DNA of 19,276 bases, from assembly GCA_910588935.1 (NCBI GenBank), contig CAJUSM010000059.1, positions 1-19,276 on the forward strand, written 5' to 3'. The position numbers and the translations under genes are program-made. The notes under the pieces were generated by a model. It searched no databases and was not told where the DNA came from. It saw only the letters and a list, made by a program, of their open reading frames with translations. Positions 1 through 6,563 of this stretch are shown in pieces. Every line of letters starts with the position of its first letter. Position 1 is the stretch's first letter. The stretch is from an uncultured Oscillospiraceae bacterium. Lineage in GTDB: Bacteria; Bacillota; Clostridia; Oscillospirales; Acutalibacteraceae.

Positions 1-558
1 CACAGCGTCCTGTTTCCAAAGGGTACGCAGTACAAAAACCGTTTGGCTGGCCACAGATACAATTCGGGTGGAGACCAGGGCTGAAAAGCTTTCCGGCTTA
101 GGCGGCAGCAAGCTTCTCCCCTTGCCCCAGGCAGCCCGCAGGGCCTGGCGAAGCTCCCGGGGATGGTGGATGCGCTTGTAGGTATAGTCGGCAGGCAGCT
201 CTTCCGCGGGGCGGGTAACGGTATTGAAAGCGGCCAGCTCCTGAAGCTTGGCCGCTGCCTGCTTGCACTGAGCATACTCCAACAGCAGGCCTGTCAGCTC
301 CAGCCGGGGGTCCTCCTCTTCCTCCTGCCTGGGCAGCAGAGAGGCGGTTTTAATGTATACCAACCGGGCAGCCATTTCCAGAAACTCGCTGGCCACATCC
401 AGGTCTGCCTCCCGCATTAGGTCAATTTGCTCCATGTATTGATCCAGCAAATCCGCAATGGGGATATCATATATATCAATTTTATTCTTGGACACCAGAG
501 CCAACAGCATGTCCAGCGGCCCCTGGAAGACCTCCAGCTTGTATTGCAGCTTTTCCAT
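1..558 (-). CDS. scpA: Segregation and condensation protein A, 3' end outside window
   Basis: ScpA is the kleisin subunit that joins SMC and ScpB in the bacterial condensin that compacts and segregates the chromosome. The reading frame is open from an ATG at 558 to the window edge (186 codons), so the C-terminal winged-helix part that contacts the SMC head is missing from view. The N-terminus reads MEKLQYKLEVFQGPLDMLL, the family hallmark (F-x-GPLDLLL), followed by NKIDIYDIPIADLLDQYM and the helix with EFLEMAARLVYIKTASLLP, also typical of ScpA. The start lies 5 nt after the stop of the upstream site-2 protease gene, so the two are probably co-transcribed and translationally coupled; only a weak AAGGG lies in front of the ATG. 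In Firmicutes scpB usually follows, which would be beyond the left edge. Confidence 0.96.
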   Translation of the reverse strand, partial: MEKLQYKLEVFQGPLDMLLALVSKNKIDIYDIPIADLLDQYMEQIDLMREADLDVASEFLEMAARLVYIKTASLLPRQEEEEDPRLELTGLLLEYAQCKQAAAKLQELAAFNTVTRPAEELPADYTYKRIHHPRELRQALRAAWGKGRSLLPPKPESFSALVSTRIVSVASQTVFVLRTLWKQDAV

Positions 559-563
559 AGCCC

Positions 564-1268
564 TTATAGCAGCCCAAACAGCCGGAAAGGCAGGCCGGCC
601 ACTGTGAAAACCGCCCTGGAAAACAGATTTTCAATGGCGAAAAGCGGTCCGGAAAGGGCCCCGGAGAACATAAGAACAAACATACCCATAACAAATATAT
701 TCTGATACCGGTAATAGACAGAAAGGGCCCGGTCACTTAGGCAGGCCCCTAAAATCCGAGAGCCGTCCAAAGGCGGGACCGGCAGCAGGTTAAAGGCGGC
801 AAGAGTTACGTTTACCATAACATAATACTGAAAAATATTGAGAACAAAAGCTGTAACGCCATTGTAAGGAACAAAAATGATAAGGACATACGCCAGCACA
901 GCCCCTACCAGCGCGGCCAGCAGGTTCGAAACAGGCCCGGCGGCCGCCACAATGGCCATATCCCGTTTTGGCTTTTTAAAGTACCTGGGATCAACCGGCA
1001 CAGGCTTTGCCCAGCCAAAACCAAAAAGAAACAGCCACACCGTTCCCACCGGATCCACGCTGGCCAAGGGGTTTAGGGTAAGCCTGCGTTCCAGTTTGGC
1101 GGTAGGGTCTCCCAGCTTGTTCGCCACCCAGCCATGAGCAAGCTCGTGCAAGGGCAGAATGCATACGATAACAAAAATAATGGCCAGCACCTGAGCGGTT
1201 ACAGCAGAAATGTCGATGCTCTGGCCGCTTATAATACTGCGGATTACATTAAAAATCAAAAGATTCAC
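564..1268 (-). CDS. Site-2 protease family (M50) membrane metalloprotease
   Basis: This is a polytopic membrane zinc protease of the S2P/M50 family, which cuts substrates within the membrane. The zinc motif HELAHG sits in a transmembrane helix at residues 41-46 (H41, E42, H45), and the third ligand lies in the PPLDG motif near D168, preceded by NLLPVPPLDGSRI. The length of 234 aa fits the short S2P subfamily that lacks a PDZ domain and is found beside scpA/scpB in many Firmicutes; its substrate is unknown. The frame begins at GTG 1268, but the SD-like AAAGGA is only about 2 nt from that GTG. A TTG at 1259, three codons later, has better spacing, so the true start is uncertain by a few residues. 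It is expressed from the promoter at 1329-1357 and is followed by scpA. Confidence 0.93.
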   Translation of the reverse strand: MNLLIFNVIRSIISGQSIDISAVTAQVLAIIFVIVCILPLHELAHGWVANKLGDPTAKLERRLTLNPLASVDPVGTVWLFLFGFGWAKPVPVDPRYFKKPKRDMAIVAAAGPVSNLLAALVGAVLAYVLIIFVPYNGVTAFVLNIFQYYVMVNVTLAAFNLLPVPPLDGSRILGACLSDRALSVYYRYQNIFVMGMFVLMFSGALSGPLFAIENLFSRAVFTVAGLPFRLFGLL

Positions 1269-1328
1269 AATCCTTTCTCAACCGGCTGAAAAGGGCCCAG
1301 CTCCCCCAGCTCCGTTTTATACCAATGG

Positions 1329-1357
1329 ATTATAACCTATTTTCCGGAAAAAGACAA
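1329..1357 (-). promoter_or_regulatory. Promoter of site-2 protease / scpA operon
   Basis: On the minus strand a -35 TTGTCT (1357-1352) is separated by 17 bp from a perfect -10 TATAAT (1334-1329). A second extended -10 candidate, TGG-TATAAA, lies just downstream at 1324-1316. Either would give a short 5' leader before the gene starting at 1268. Confidence 0.6.
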
Positions 1358-1374
1358 TTCCTTTCAAAAAAAAC

Positions 1375-1403
1375 TTGCATTTTCCCGGTCCATCTGCTAT
1401 AAT
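1375..1403 (+). promoter_or_regulatory. Strong extended -10 promoter of rpmB
   Basis: TTGCAT (1375-1380), a 17-bp spacer and TATAAT (1398-1403), with TG at 1395-1396 forming an extended -10. Transcription would start near 1410, giving a leader of about 100 nt. It faces away from the site-2 protease promoter about 20 bp to the left, so the two form a divergent pair. Confidence 0.75.
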
Positions 1404-1422
1404 TTTGATTGTTTGAGTCCGA

Positions 1423-1511
1423 GAACCTGTATTTTTGGTTCGCGGCCACCCAAGCGGTGGTGCTTTTTTTGGAAATTCCGGTTCCGAGTTACCGGCTGCA
1501 AGGAGGTGCAG
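1423..1511 (+). promoter_or_regulatory. Structured rpmB leader with attenuator-like hairpin and SD-sequestering hairpin
   Basis: Four consecutive stem-loops can be read: GAACC/GGTTC (1423-1427 with 1437-1441); CCACC-CAAGC-GGTGG (1446-1460) followed by seven T at 1464-1470, which resembles an intrinsic terminator; CCGGT/ACCGG (1478-1482 with 1491-1495); and CTGCA-AGGAGG-TGCAG (1496-1511), in which the SD is the hexaloop. The GGTTC at 1480-1484 could instead pair with GAACC at 1423-1427, which offers an alternative fold. This arrangement suggests transcription or translation control of L28. I do not know a named leader motif matching it. Confidence 0.5.
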
Positions 1512-1513
1512 AT

Positions 1514-1702
1514 ATGGCAAAATGTGAATTCTGCGGCAAGGGCGTGGCTTTTGGTTGTAAGGTTTCTCACTCGATGCGGCATTCCAACCGTGCCTGGAAG
1601 CCCAATATCCGTCGGGTTAAGGCAATTGTTGACGGAACCCCCAAGCGCGTGTACGCTTGCACCCGCTGCCTGCGTTCCGGCAAAGTAACCCGCGCTGTGT
1701 AA
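1514..1702 (+). CDS. rpmB: 50S ribosomal protein L28 (zinc-binding C+ form)
   Basis: L28 is a small basic protein of the large ribosomal subunit. The start is the ATG at 1514 with a full AGGAGGTG SD at 1501-1508, giving 62 aa, the normal length. An upstream in-frame extension to 1409 exists but starts at the promoter and must be discarded. The sequence has two CxxC pairs, CEFC (residues 4-7) and CTRC near residue 49, the zinc-ribbon form of L28, plus the family motif SHSMRHSNRAWKPN and the basic segment around it. It is a single-gene transcript between its own promoter and a hairpin terminator. The leader is highly structured (see separate entry), so its expression is probably regulated after initiation. 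Confidence 0.97.
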   Translation: MAKCEFCGKGVAFGCKVSHSMRHSNRAWKPNIRRVKAIVDGTPKRVYACTRCLRSGKVTRAV

Positions 1703-1728
1703 TCGCTAACATCAATAATGGAACAATT

Positions 1729-1765
1729 TAGGGCTTTCCGGCAAAACCGGGCAGGCCCTATTTGT
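1729..1765. terminator. Shared hairpin terminator, rpmB / mscS-type gene
   Basis: AGGGC-TTT-CCGG-CAAAA-CCGG-GCAG-GCCCT forms a hairpin with an internal loop, followed by ATTTGTTTTCT on the plus strand. It lies between the convergent ends of rpmB and the mechanosensitive channel gene, whose stop codon overlaps its right flank. Confidence 0.6.
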
Positions 1766-2579
1766 TTTCTCTAATATGCACATCCACCTGGGGAAAGGGT
1801 ATTTCAATGCCCTCCTGGTCAAAGGCCAGCTTTACCGCCTCTTGCATGGCAAAGTACAGGTTCCAATACTCCTCCTGCCGGCACCAAAGCTTGGCGGAAA
1901 TGGTAACCGAGCTGTCCTTCCAGTCGCCTACGGCAATTACCGGGGCTGGGTCTTTCAGTACCCGGCTGTCCTTTTCCGCCAGGCCTTCCAGAACTTTCTT
2001 GGCCTGGCCCAAGTCTGTCTGGTAAGAGACAGAATAGTTTAGATCCAGCCGGCGGGTGCCATTGGAGGTATAGTTTACCACCACATCGCCAGTGATTTTA
2101 GAGTTGGGCACAATTACTTCTTTATTGTCAAAGGTTGCCAAAACCGTGTAGAGTATCTCAATGCGCTTTACGGTGCCTTCATACCCGCCGAAAGCCAGAT
2201 AATCCCCCATTTTAAAAGGCTTGGTAAACAGGATCTGTACACCGCTGACAAAGTTGGAAAGGCTGCCCTGCAGGGCAAAGCTGGCGGTTAGCCCCGCCGC
2301 GCCCAAAGCCGCTACCAAAGAGGTAATGTTGATCTGCAGCTGGGCAATGGCGCTAACTGAGGATACCAGGATAACCAGGGCTTTCATCAGCGAGCCCAGA
2401 AAACTTGCCACCAATGGGTCTACACGGCCCCGCTGGGCAGCCCGTTTGGTCAGCCGGGCTGCCAATTTGCCCAGCTGCCAGCCAACGAAAAAGATTAGGC
2501 CGGCCAAAAACAGGTTGTAGGCAAAGCCAATGAGCCAGGCTGTAATGCTCCTTGTAATATCTGCCAGGGATGGGTTCAT
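1758..2579 (-). CDS. Small-conductance mechanosensitive channel, MscS family
   Basis: MscS channels open under membrane tension and release solutes during hypo-osmotic shock. The 273-aa protein has an N-terminal hydrophobic helix (about residues 14-36), a second around 65-85, and the pore-lining TM3 with the characteristic alanine/glycine pattern, SLVAALGAAGLTASFALQG followed by LSNFVSGVQIL (about residues 86-117). The cytosolic beta domain follows, with FKMGDYLAFGGYEGTVKRI and the PNSKI motif, then the alpha/beta domain ending in IPFPQVDVHI. Length and order match E. coli-type MscS (about 286 aa). The gene is monocistronic on the minus strand, converges on rpmB, and has an extended -10 promoter at 2660-2665, about 80 nt upstream. 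Confidence 0.96.
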   Translation of the reverse strand: MNPSLADITRSITAWLIGFAYNLFLAGLIFFVGWQLGKLAARLTKRAAQRGRVDPLVASFLGSLMKALVILVSSVSAIAQLQINITSLVAALGAAGLTASFALQGSLSNFVSGVQILFTKPFKMGDYLAFGGYEGTVKRIEILYTVLATFDNKEVIVPNSKITGDVVVNYTSNGTRRLDLNYSVSYQTDLGQAKKVLEGLAEKDSRVLKDPAPVIAVGDWKDSSVTISAKLWCRQEEYWNLYFAMQEAVKLAFDQEGIEIPFPQVDVHIRENK

Positions 2580-2659
2580 AATTTCTCCTTCTTTCCAGGG
2601 CCATACTTTGCTTATAGAAATGGCCGCAGCCGTTTCTTCCGTGGCGCTTTACAAAGTCT

Positions 2660-2668
2660 ATTATACCA
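2660..2668 (-). promoter_or_regulatory. Extended -10 promoter of the MscS-type gene
   Basis: Minus strand TGG-TATAAT (2668-2660). No good -35 is seen at 17 bp, which an extended -10 can tolerate. It lies about 80 nt before the start at 2579. Confidence 0.5.
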
Positions 2669-2747
2669 TGCTTTTGGAAAAAAAGGGAAGAACTTTCGGG
2701 AATTTTTCAGATTCCTTCATTTTTTCGTGTACCTGGCAGTCATTTTA

Positions 2748-2756
2748 TGATATAAT
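2748..2756 (+). promoter_or_regulatory. Extended -10 promoter of the MORN-repeat gene
   Basis: TGA-TATAAT (2748-2756) is a perfect extended -10; the -35 region (around 2728) is poor. The next plus-strand gene starts at 2937, so the leader would be about 175 nt. Confidence 0.5.
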
Positions 2757-2936
2757 AAGGGCAAAACTTGGCGCTTTTGCTTTTTAAAAGCAACGGTGCC
2801 CCGAACAGATTCTTTTATGTAAGCAAGGTGAGGCTGCCTGCGGTTCTTTCGCCTCCAGCCTGCCTATGTCAGTTATTTTGTGCAAATTGCCTGTTTTGGT
2901 AAAAAGATCAGCACTGTATATTGGGGGAAGAAGGAT

Positions 2937-4700
2937 ATGGAGAACCGCTCTGAAATTTGTTGGCTGTGCTTTCCGCAGCGGGACAGCATAGACACCATAC
3001 AAAGCGAATTGGCAAATGCCAGACGAAAGTTTCTAAAGGACCGCCGGCAAGCAGTGCGGGTAGATAAGAACCGGGCCCTAAGCGGATACAGCAGCCAGGT
3101 AAAGGGCAGAATTGCCCGCCGGAGCTTTTACTGGAAACGGACAGCGGAAGCAATGAACGGCATTGTGCCCCTGGAAGAGGCTTTTGGCTTAAAGGAAGGA
3201 TGGCTGGTGGTTGTTCGGGAGCTTTCGGGAACCATTGTTAGCCGCAGTTTCTTTGATAAAAACCACTGCTGGACAGAAACCCAGTACTATGAGCCCTGGA
3301 ACGCCTCCGCGCCAAAGCTGGTTTTCCGGCCTGGCGACCAGGGCACTGTGGAGCGCCGGGATTGGGACCCGGCCGCGAAAGATTTCCGTTCCACAATCCT
3401 CCATCCTGCCCCTTACCGCGCTGGCTCCGCAGAGCAAAGCCTGCTGGATGCCCAGTTCGGCTTGCCCCAACTGGTTGCGGCTACCACCCAGGGGGAGCTT
3501 TGCTTCTGTTCTTCTGCCCAAGCAGAGCAGCGCCAGGCCTCCATGCAGGAAATCAAAAGCGGTTCTATGGTTTTAATGCCTGCCTGGGAGGTAAAGGATG
3601 GGGAGCTGCTAGACGATACTGACGACTCTGAACCAGCCATCACCTTTACCAGCCTAGAGGAATACGCAAAAATCCAGCCGCCGGAGGGCAGCCTTTCCGC
3701 TGCCGAAAGCGCTTCTGAAGAGGGCGCGCCCTATTCCCCCCTTCTCTCTGATTCCGACTTTGTGCAGCCTGTCCCCATTGAGGACAGCGACAAGCCCTGG
3801 ACCCTGGAGCATGAAGATCTTTTCTCCTCCTCTGGGCATGAAGAAGAGGAGACAGCTGCCATCCAAGAAAGCATAGCGGCAGTAGCAGAGCCGGAACCCA
3901 GCCAGGAGATGGACAAACCTAGCTCCGGGCAGCCGGAAAAGACAGCCGGGCTCCAGCCGGATCCCGAGAAAAAGGAGCCTGAACCCTTGCCTCATTTCCA
4001 AACGGTGCCCAGAGAAGCAGAGGCTGTTGGGAAAAGCGCGGACCAGGCTCAGGTTTCCCCATCCCAGCAGAAGGGGGAAACTTCTCCCGCCTCTCCCCTT
4101 TCCTCGATTCCCGGCGGATACCAGGGAGACATTCGGAACGGCAAGGCCACTGGCCGGGGCCGAATGGAGCAGCCAGGCGGCATGACCTCTTACGAAGGGG
4201 AGTATGAGGACGGCAAGCGCCACGGCTTTGGCGCCTATTACTATAAAGACGGCAATTTATGCTATGCGGGCTCCTGGAAAAATGACCGAAGAGACGGACT
4301 GGGGGTGTCGTTCCGTGACAGTGACCACGCCCTTCACGTTGCCCACTGGCAGGATGGCCAGCCTCAGGGCTTGGTAACTCTTTTTGACAGCGAAGGCAGC
4401 CTGCGGTATAGCGGCCGGATTGAGAACGGCAAAAAGGAAGGGGCTGGCGTAGTGGTAAACAGCCAGGATGGCACGGTTTTTGTAGGCCAATGGTCTGGGG
4501 GAGAGCCTACCGGCCTGGGCTCTGCCTTTGACCGGGAAGGCCGGCTGCTGTATTACGGCGGCTGGAAGGACGGCAAGCGCCATGGCCATGGTACAGAATT
4601 CGACCAAAATGGCGGAGTGGTTTTTGATGGAGAATGGCAAGAGGGCAAATATTATAACGGCGTGCTCTACCAAAAGCTTTCCCAGCCGGAATGGGATTAA
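2937..4700 (+). CDS. MORN-repeat protein with unknown N-terminal domain
   Basis: The ATG at 2937 is chosen because GGGGGAAGAAGG (2923-2934) precedes it; an in-frame ATG at 2880 lacks an SD. The product is 587 aa with no signal peptide or membrane helix, so it is probably cytosolic. Residues 1-230 form a globular region I do not recognise, opening with ENRSEICWLCFPQRDSI and rich in aromatic and basic residues. Residues about 230-390 are a low-complexity, acidic, Pro/Glu/Ser-rich linker. From about residue 394 to the end there are roughly eight MORN-like units, for example YEGEYEDGKRHGFGAYYYKDG, YAGSWKNDRRDGLG, YYGGWKDGKRHGHG and FDGEWQEGKYY. MORN repeats form extended beta sheets that bind proteins or lipids. 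The gene is monocistronic and its role is not known. Confidence 0.85.
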   Translation: MENRSEICWLCFPQRDSIDTIQSELANARRKFLKDRRQAVRVDKNRALSGYSSQVKGRIARRSFYWKRTAEAMNGIVPLEEAFGLKEGWLVVVRELSGTIVSRSFFDKNHCWTETQYYEPWNASAPKLVFRPGDQGTVERRDWDPAAKDFRSTILHPAPYRAGSAEQSLLDAQFGLPQLVAATTQGELCFCSSAQAEQRQASMQEIKSGSMVLMPAWEVKDGELLDDTDDSEPAITFTSLEEYAKIQPPEGSLSAAESASEEGAPYSPLLSDSDFVQPVPIEDSDKPWTLEHEDLFSSSGHEEEETAAIQESIAAVAEPEPSQEMDKPSSGQPEKTAGLQPDPEKKEPEPLPHFQTVPREAEAVGKSADQAQVSPSQQKGETSPASPLSSIPGGYQGDIRNGKATGRGRMEQPGGMTSYEGEYEDGKRHGFGAYYYKDGNLCYAGSWKNDRRDGLGVSFRDSDHALHVAHWQDGQPQGLVTLFDSEGSLRYSGRIENGKKEGAGVVVNSQDGTVFVGQWSGGEPTGLGSAFDREGRLLYYGGWKDGKRHGHGTEFDQNGGVVFDGEWQEGKYYNGVLYQKLSQPEWD

Positions 4701-4720
4701 CCCGCTTTAGGCGGCGCCTA

Positions 4721-4778
4721 AAAAAGCGGCAGGGCCCGGTGCTCTGCTCACACAGAATACCGGGCCCCGCCGCTTTTT
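4721..4778. terminator. Strong bidirectional terminator
   Basis: AAAAAGCGGC-A-GGGCCCGGT pairs with ACCGGGCCC-C-GCCGCTTTTT across an 18-nt loop (4741-4758); only one A/C mismatch interrupts the long stem. U-tracts exist on both strands, as expected between the convergent MORN gene and the small minus-strand gene. Confidence 0.9.
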
Positions 4779-4787
4779 GCCAGCGCT

Positions 4788-4979
4788 TTACTTCAGGATC
4801 TTTTCCATATCTCCTATAATGTTCCCCACCGTATGGATAGCCCGGCTGGCATTCTTTTTCATATGGGCCGCTTTTCGGTGAGAGCCGGACATGGCTTTGG
4901 TACTGATTGCCGCAACGGCCGCGCCAGCCAGCAGGCCCATGCCCACGCCCTTGGCTACACTCATACTCTGTTTATACAT
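4788..4979 (-). CDS. Small YtxH-like glycine-rich protein
   Basis: A 63-aa protein from ATG 4979 (MYKQSMSVAKGVGMGLLAG), preceded by AAGGAGG with 9-nt spacing. Residues about 8-28 form a glycine/alanine-rich hydrophobic helix (GVGMGLLAGAAVAAI), followed by a basic, amphipathic C-terminal half (SGSHRKAAHMKKNASRAIHTV). This resembles short YtxH-type and related membrane-associated proteins of Firmicutes, whose function is not established. A second in-frame ATG at 5042 has its own good SD (AAAGGAGG, 8-nt spacing) and would add 21 residues (MSMTAVLRLFHFLIILRRIDT). Which start is used cannot be decided here. The gene converges on the MORN gene. Confidence 0.65.
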   Translation of the reverse strand: MYKQSMSVAKGVGMGLLAGAAVAAISTKAMSGSHRKAAHMKKNASRAIHTVGNIIGDMEKILK

Positions 4980-5059
4980 GGTATCGATCCTCCTTAAAAT
5001 AATAAGAAAGTGAAACAGCCGCAAAACTGCCGTCATGCTCATCTTTCCCGCCTCCTTTC

Positions 5060-5298
5060 CTATTTATGCGAGGTAAAATCCGGGGAACTGGGACAAAATT
5101 TGATTGATATGGGGCCGTGCTTATGGGCGAGATTTGGGAAGATTTTTCTTGATTTTAAGGCCGGCAGGAAGGTGATAGACCTTTGCCCCGCAGTCTTTAC
5201 CGCCGGGCTTCGGTATCTTAAAAAAGCAGGCCCCGCTTCTACTATCTTGCATTTTATCTATGTGTTTGTTTTTACCTTAAACGAAAGGAAAATTCCTT
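5060..5298 (+). other. trmL upstream region with possible RNA structure
   Basis: About 240 nt with no credible gene. It contains AAGGT-GATAG-ACCTT (a 5-bp hairpin near 5170-5184) nested between GCCGGC near 5160 and GCCGGGC near 5202-5212, which could pair and enclose it. Just before trmL, AAGG-AAAATT-CCTT places the SD inside a small hairpin. No clear sigma-A promoter was found, and no riboswitch class was recognised. Confidence 0.3.
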
Positions 5299-5832
5299 AT
5301 GCCCGCTCTTAACATTGTGCTGGTAGAACCCGAAATCCCCCAAAACACCGGCAATATTGCCAGAACCTGCGCTGTTACCGGCGCTTCTCTCCACCTGGTG
5401 GGCCCCATGGGATTTACCCCCACTGACAAAAAGCTCCGCCATGCCGGGCTGGACTACTGGCCTTATCTGGACCTGCATATGTACCATAGCTTGTCCGAGT
5501 TTTTCCAAAAAAACAACGGTAATTTTTTCTTTTTTTCTACCAAAGCCCAACACCGCCACTCTGACGTCTCGTATCCGGATGGCTGCTACCTTTTTTTCGG
5601 CAAAGAGTCTGCCGGCCTGCCTGAGGACCTGCTCTTTCAACACCCCCAAGCTTGCGTGCGCATCCCTATGCTGGGAGGCTTTCGCAGCTTGAACCTTGCC
5701 AATTCTGTAGCTGTAGGCGTGTTTGAGGTACTGCGCCAATGGGATTATCCCCAGCTGGAGTGCAGCGGGGAGCTTCGGGATTACAACTGGGCCGCGGCCA
5801 AAGCTGCCTATCCCCACTCGGAATTTCTGTAA
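5299..5832 (+). CDS. trmL: tRNA (cytidine(34)-2'-O)-methyltransferase (SPOUT/TrmL)
   Basis: TrmL methylates the 2'-O of the wobble nucleotide 34 in tRNA-Leu isoacceptors using S-adenosylmethionine. The 177-aa length is close to the usual 155-175. All SPOUT trefoil-knot motifs are present: NIVLVEPEIPQNTGNIART (residues 5-23, with the family N-x-GN-x-AR), YLFFGKESAGLPEDLL (97-112, the GxEsxGLP loop), and RIPMLGGFRSLNLANSVAV (121-139), which carries the knot and the SLNL-x-N/S AdoMet-binding segment. The SD is AAAGGA in the string ACGAAAGGAA, just before the ATG, and can fold into a hairpin with CCTT. The pentapeptide gene starts 15 nt after its stop, so they likely form an operon. Confidence 0.95.
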   Translation: MPALNIVLVEPEIPQNTGNIARTCAVTGASLHLVGPMGFTPTDKKLRHAGLDYWPYLDLHMYHSLSEFFQKNNGNFFFFSTKAQHRHSDVSYPDGCYLFFGKESAGLPEDLLFQHPQACVRIPMLGGFRSLNLANSVAVGVFEVLRQWDYPQLECSGELRDYNWAAAKAAYPHSEFL

Positions 5833-5847
5833 ACGAAAGGAACGCCT

Positions 5848-6432
5848 ATGCCTGCAAATTACTACGAAAGTGAAACCTTTTGCAAACTTAGCCTAATGGA
5901 AGAGACCTTTTCTGGCCTTACCCTTGTGGATTGCACCTTTACAGACTGCACATTTGAGCACTGCCTGTTAACCCGCTGCACCCTTACAGAGTGCAGGTTC
6001 ATCAACTGCCGGATTAGTGAAATAACATCTGAGTATAGCCAGGTGAAATTTCTTTCCCTAGACAACTGCAGCCTTACCAGCGTCAACTGGGGTTTGCTGC
6101 TGCCCTCTGGCGGCTTTGGTGACCCCCTGGAAAAGCTGGGCGGCTGCCGGCTAAAATACAACTTCTTTACTGGGATGGATCTGCGGAGCTTTCTGTTTGC
6201 CGGCTCCTCGTTCTCTGGCTGCATGTTCTCGGAGTGTAATTTGACAGAGGGCAATTTTCAAGGCTGCGAGCTGATTGAAACAGAATTTTTCCGGTGCAAT
6301 CTCTCTGGCGCGGACTTCCGCCAGGCCCAAGGCTATAAGGTGGATGTGCCCAGCTGTGTGATGAAGGATGCTAGGTTCTCTCTGCCCGAAGCCTCCAACC
6401 TGCTGTACAGCCTGGGGATCCAGCTGGAATAG
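5848..6432 (+). CDS. Pentapeptide-repeat protein, Qnr-like
   Basis: The 194-aa protein is built of pentapeptide (A(D/N)LXX-type) coils that form a right-handed beta helix. The first block runs CTFTDCTFEHCLLTRCTL and on to CRFINC (residues about 28-55), with Cys often at the inward position. After a non-repeat insert (SVNWGLLLPSGGFGD, about 80-95), a second block runs from FLFAGSSFSGCMFSEC to NLSGADFRQAQG (about 111-159). The C-terminal segment EASNLLYSLGIQLE resembles the short dimerisation helix of Qnr/MfpA proteins (Qnr ends in ASLLMERLGI-type sequence). Qnr proteins mimic DNA and protect gyrase from quinolones; whether this one does is inference. Length is a little below Qnr (about 215 aa). 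SD GAAAGGAA precedes the ATG; the gene follows trmL by 15 nt. Confidence 0.85.
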   Translation: MPANYYESETFCKLSLMEETFSGLTLVDCTFTDCTFEHCLLTRCTLTECRFINCRISEITSEYSQVKFLSLDNCSLTSVNWGLLLPSGGFGDPLEKLGGCRLKYNFFTGMDLRSFLFAGSSFSGCMFSECNLTEGNFQGCELIETEFFRCNLSGADFRQAQGYKVDVPSCVMKDARFSLPEASNLLYSLGIQLE

Positions 6433-6563
6433 CCCAAGCTTGCTTGCAAATTATAGGGCGGCGCCGCGCAAAGCCTATAGGGTGGCCTTTGCGTGGTATA
6501 TTACCCTGGATAAATCAGGAAAAAGCCTATCAGAAAAATTTTGGGAAAACGGAGGAAACAAGG
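6433..6563 (+). other. Intergenic region upstream of ABC transporter
   Basis: TGG-TATATT at 6494-6502 is a weak extended -10 candidate with no clear -35. The ABC ATPase reading frame is open back to 6444, but that part is unrelated to ABC ATPases and overlaps this candidate. No terminator was seen after the pentapeptide gene, so read-through from trmL is possible. Confidence 0.3.

Larger units (their letters stand above)
2580..2936. other. Divergent intergenic region between MscS-type gene and MORN gene
   Basis: This stretch without a confident gene holds the two outward-facing promoters (minus at 2660-2668, plus at 2748-2756) and a leader of about 175 nt ahead of the MORN gene. The leader has one short inverted repeat, TGCTTTT/AAAAGCA near 2777-2791, too tight to be a convincing hairpin. 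I see no other structure there. Confidence 0.5.

Noticed and set aside
1409..1513. N-terminal extension of L28 to an upstream start
   Set aside because: It begins at the transcription start region, lacks an SD, and L28 is complete from ATG 1514.
3654..4223. 189-codon minus-strand open frame opposite the MORN gene
   Set aside because: It has no domain or SD and follows from the GC-rich codon use of the plus-strand gene.
5010..5312. 100-codon plus-strand open frame before trmL
   Set aside because: It overlaps the small minus-strand gene's start and the trmL start, has no SD, and looks random.
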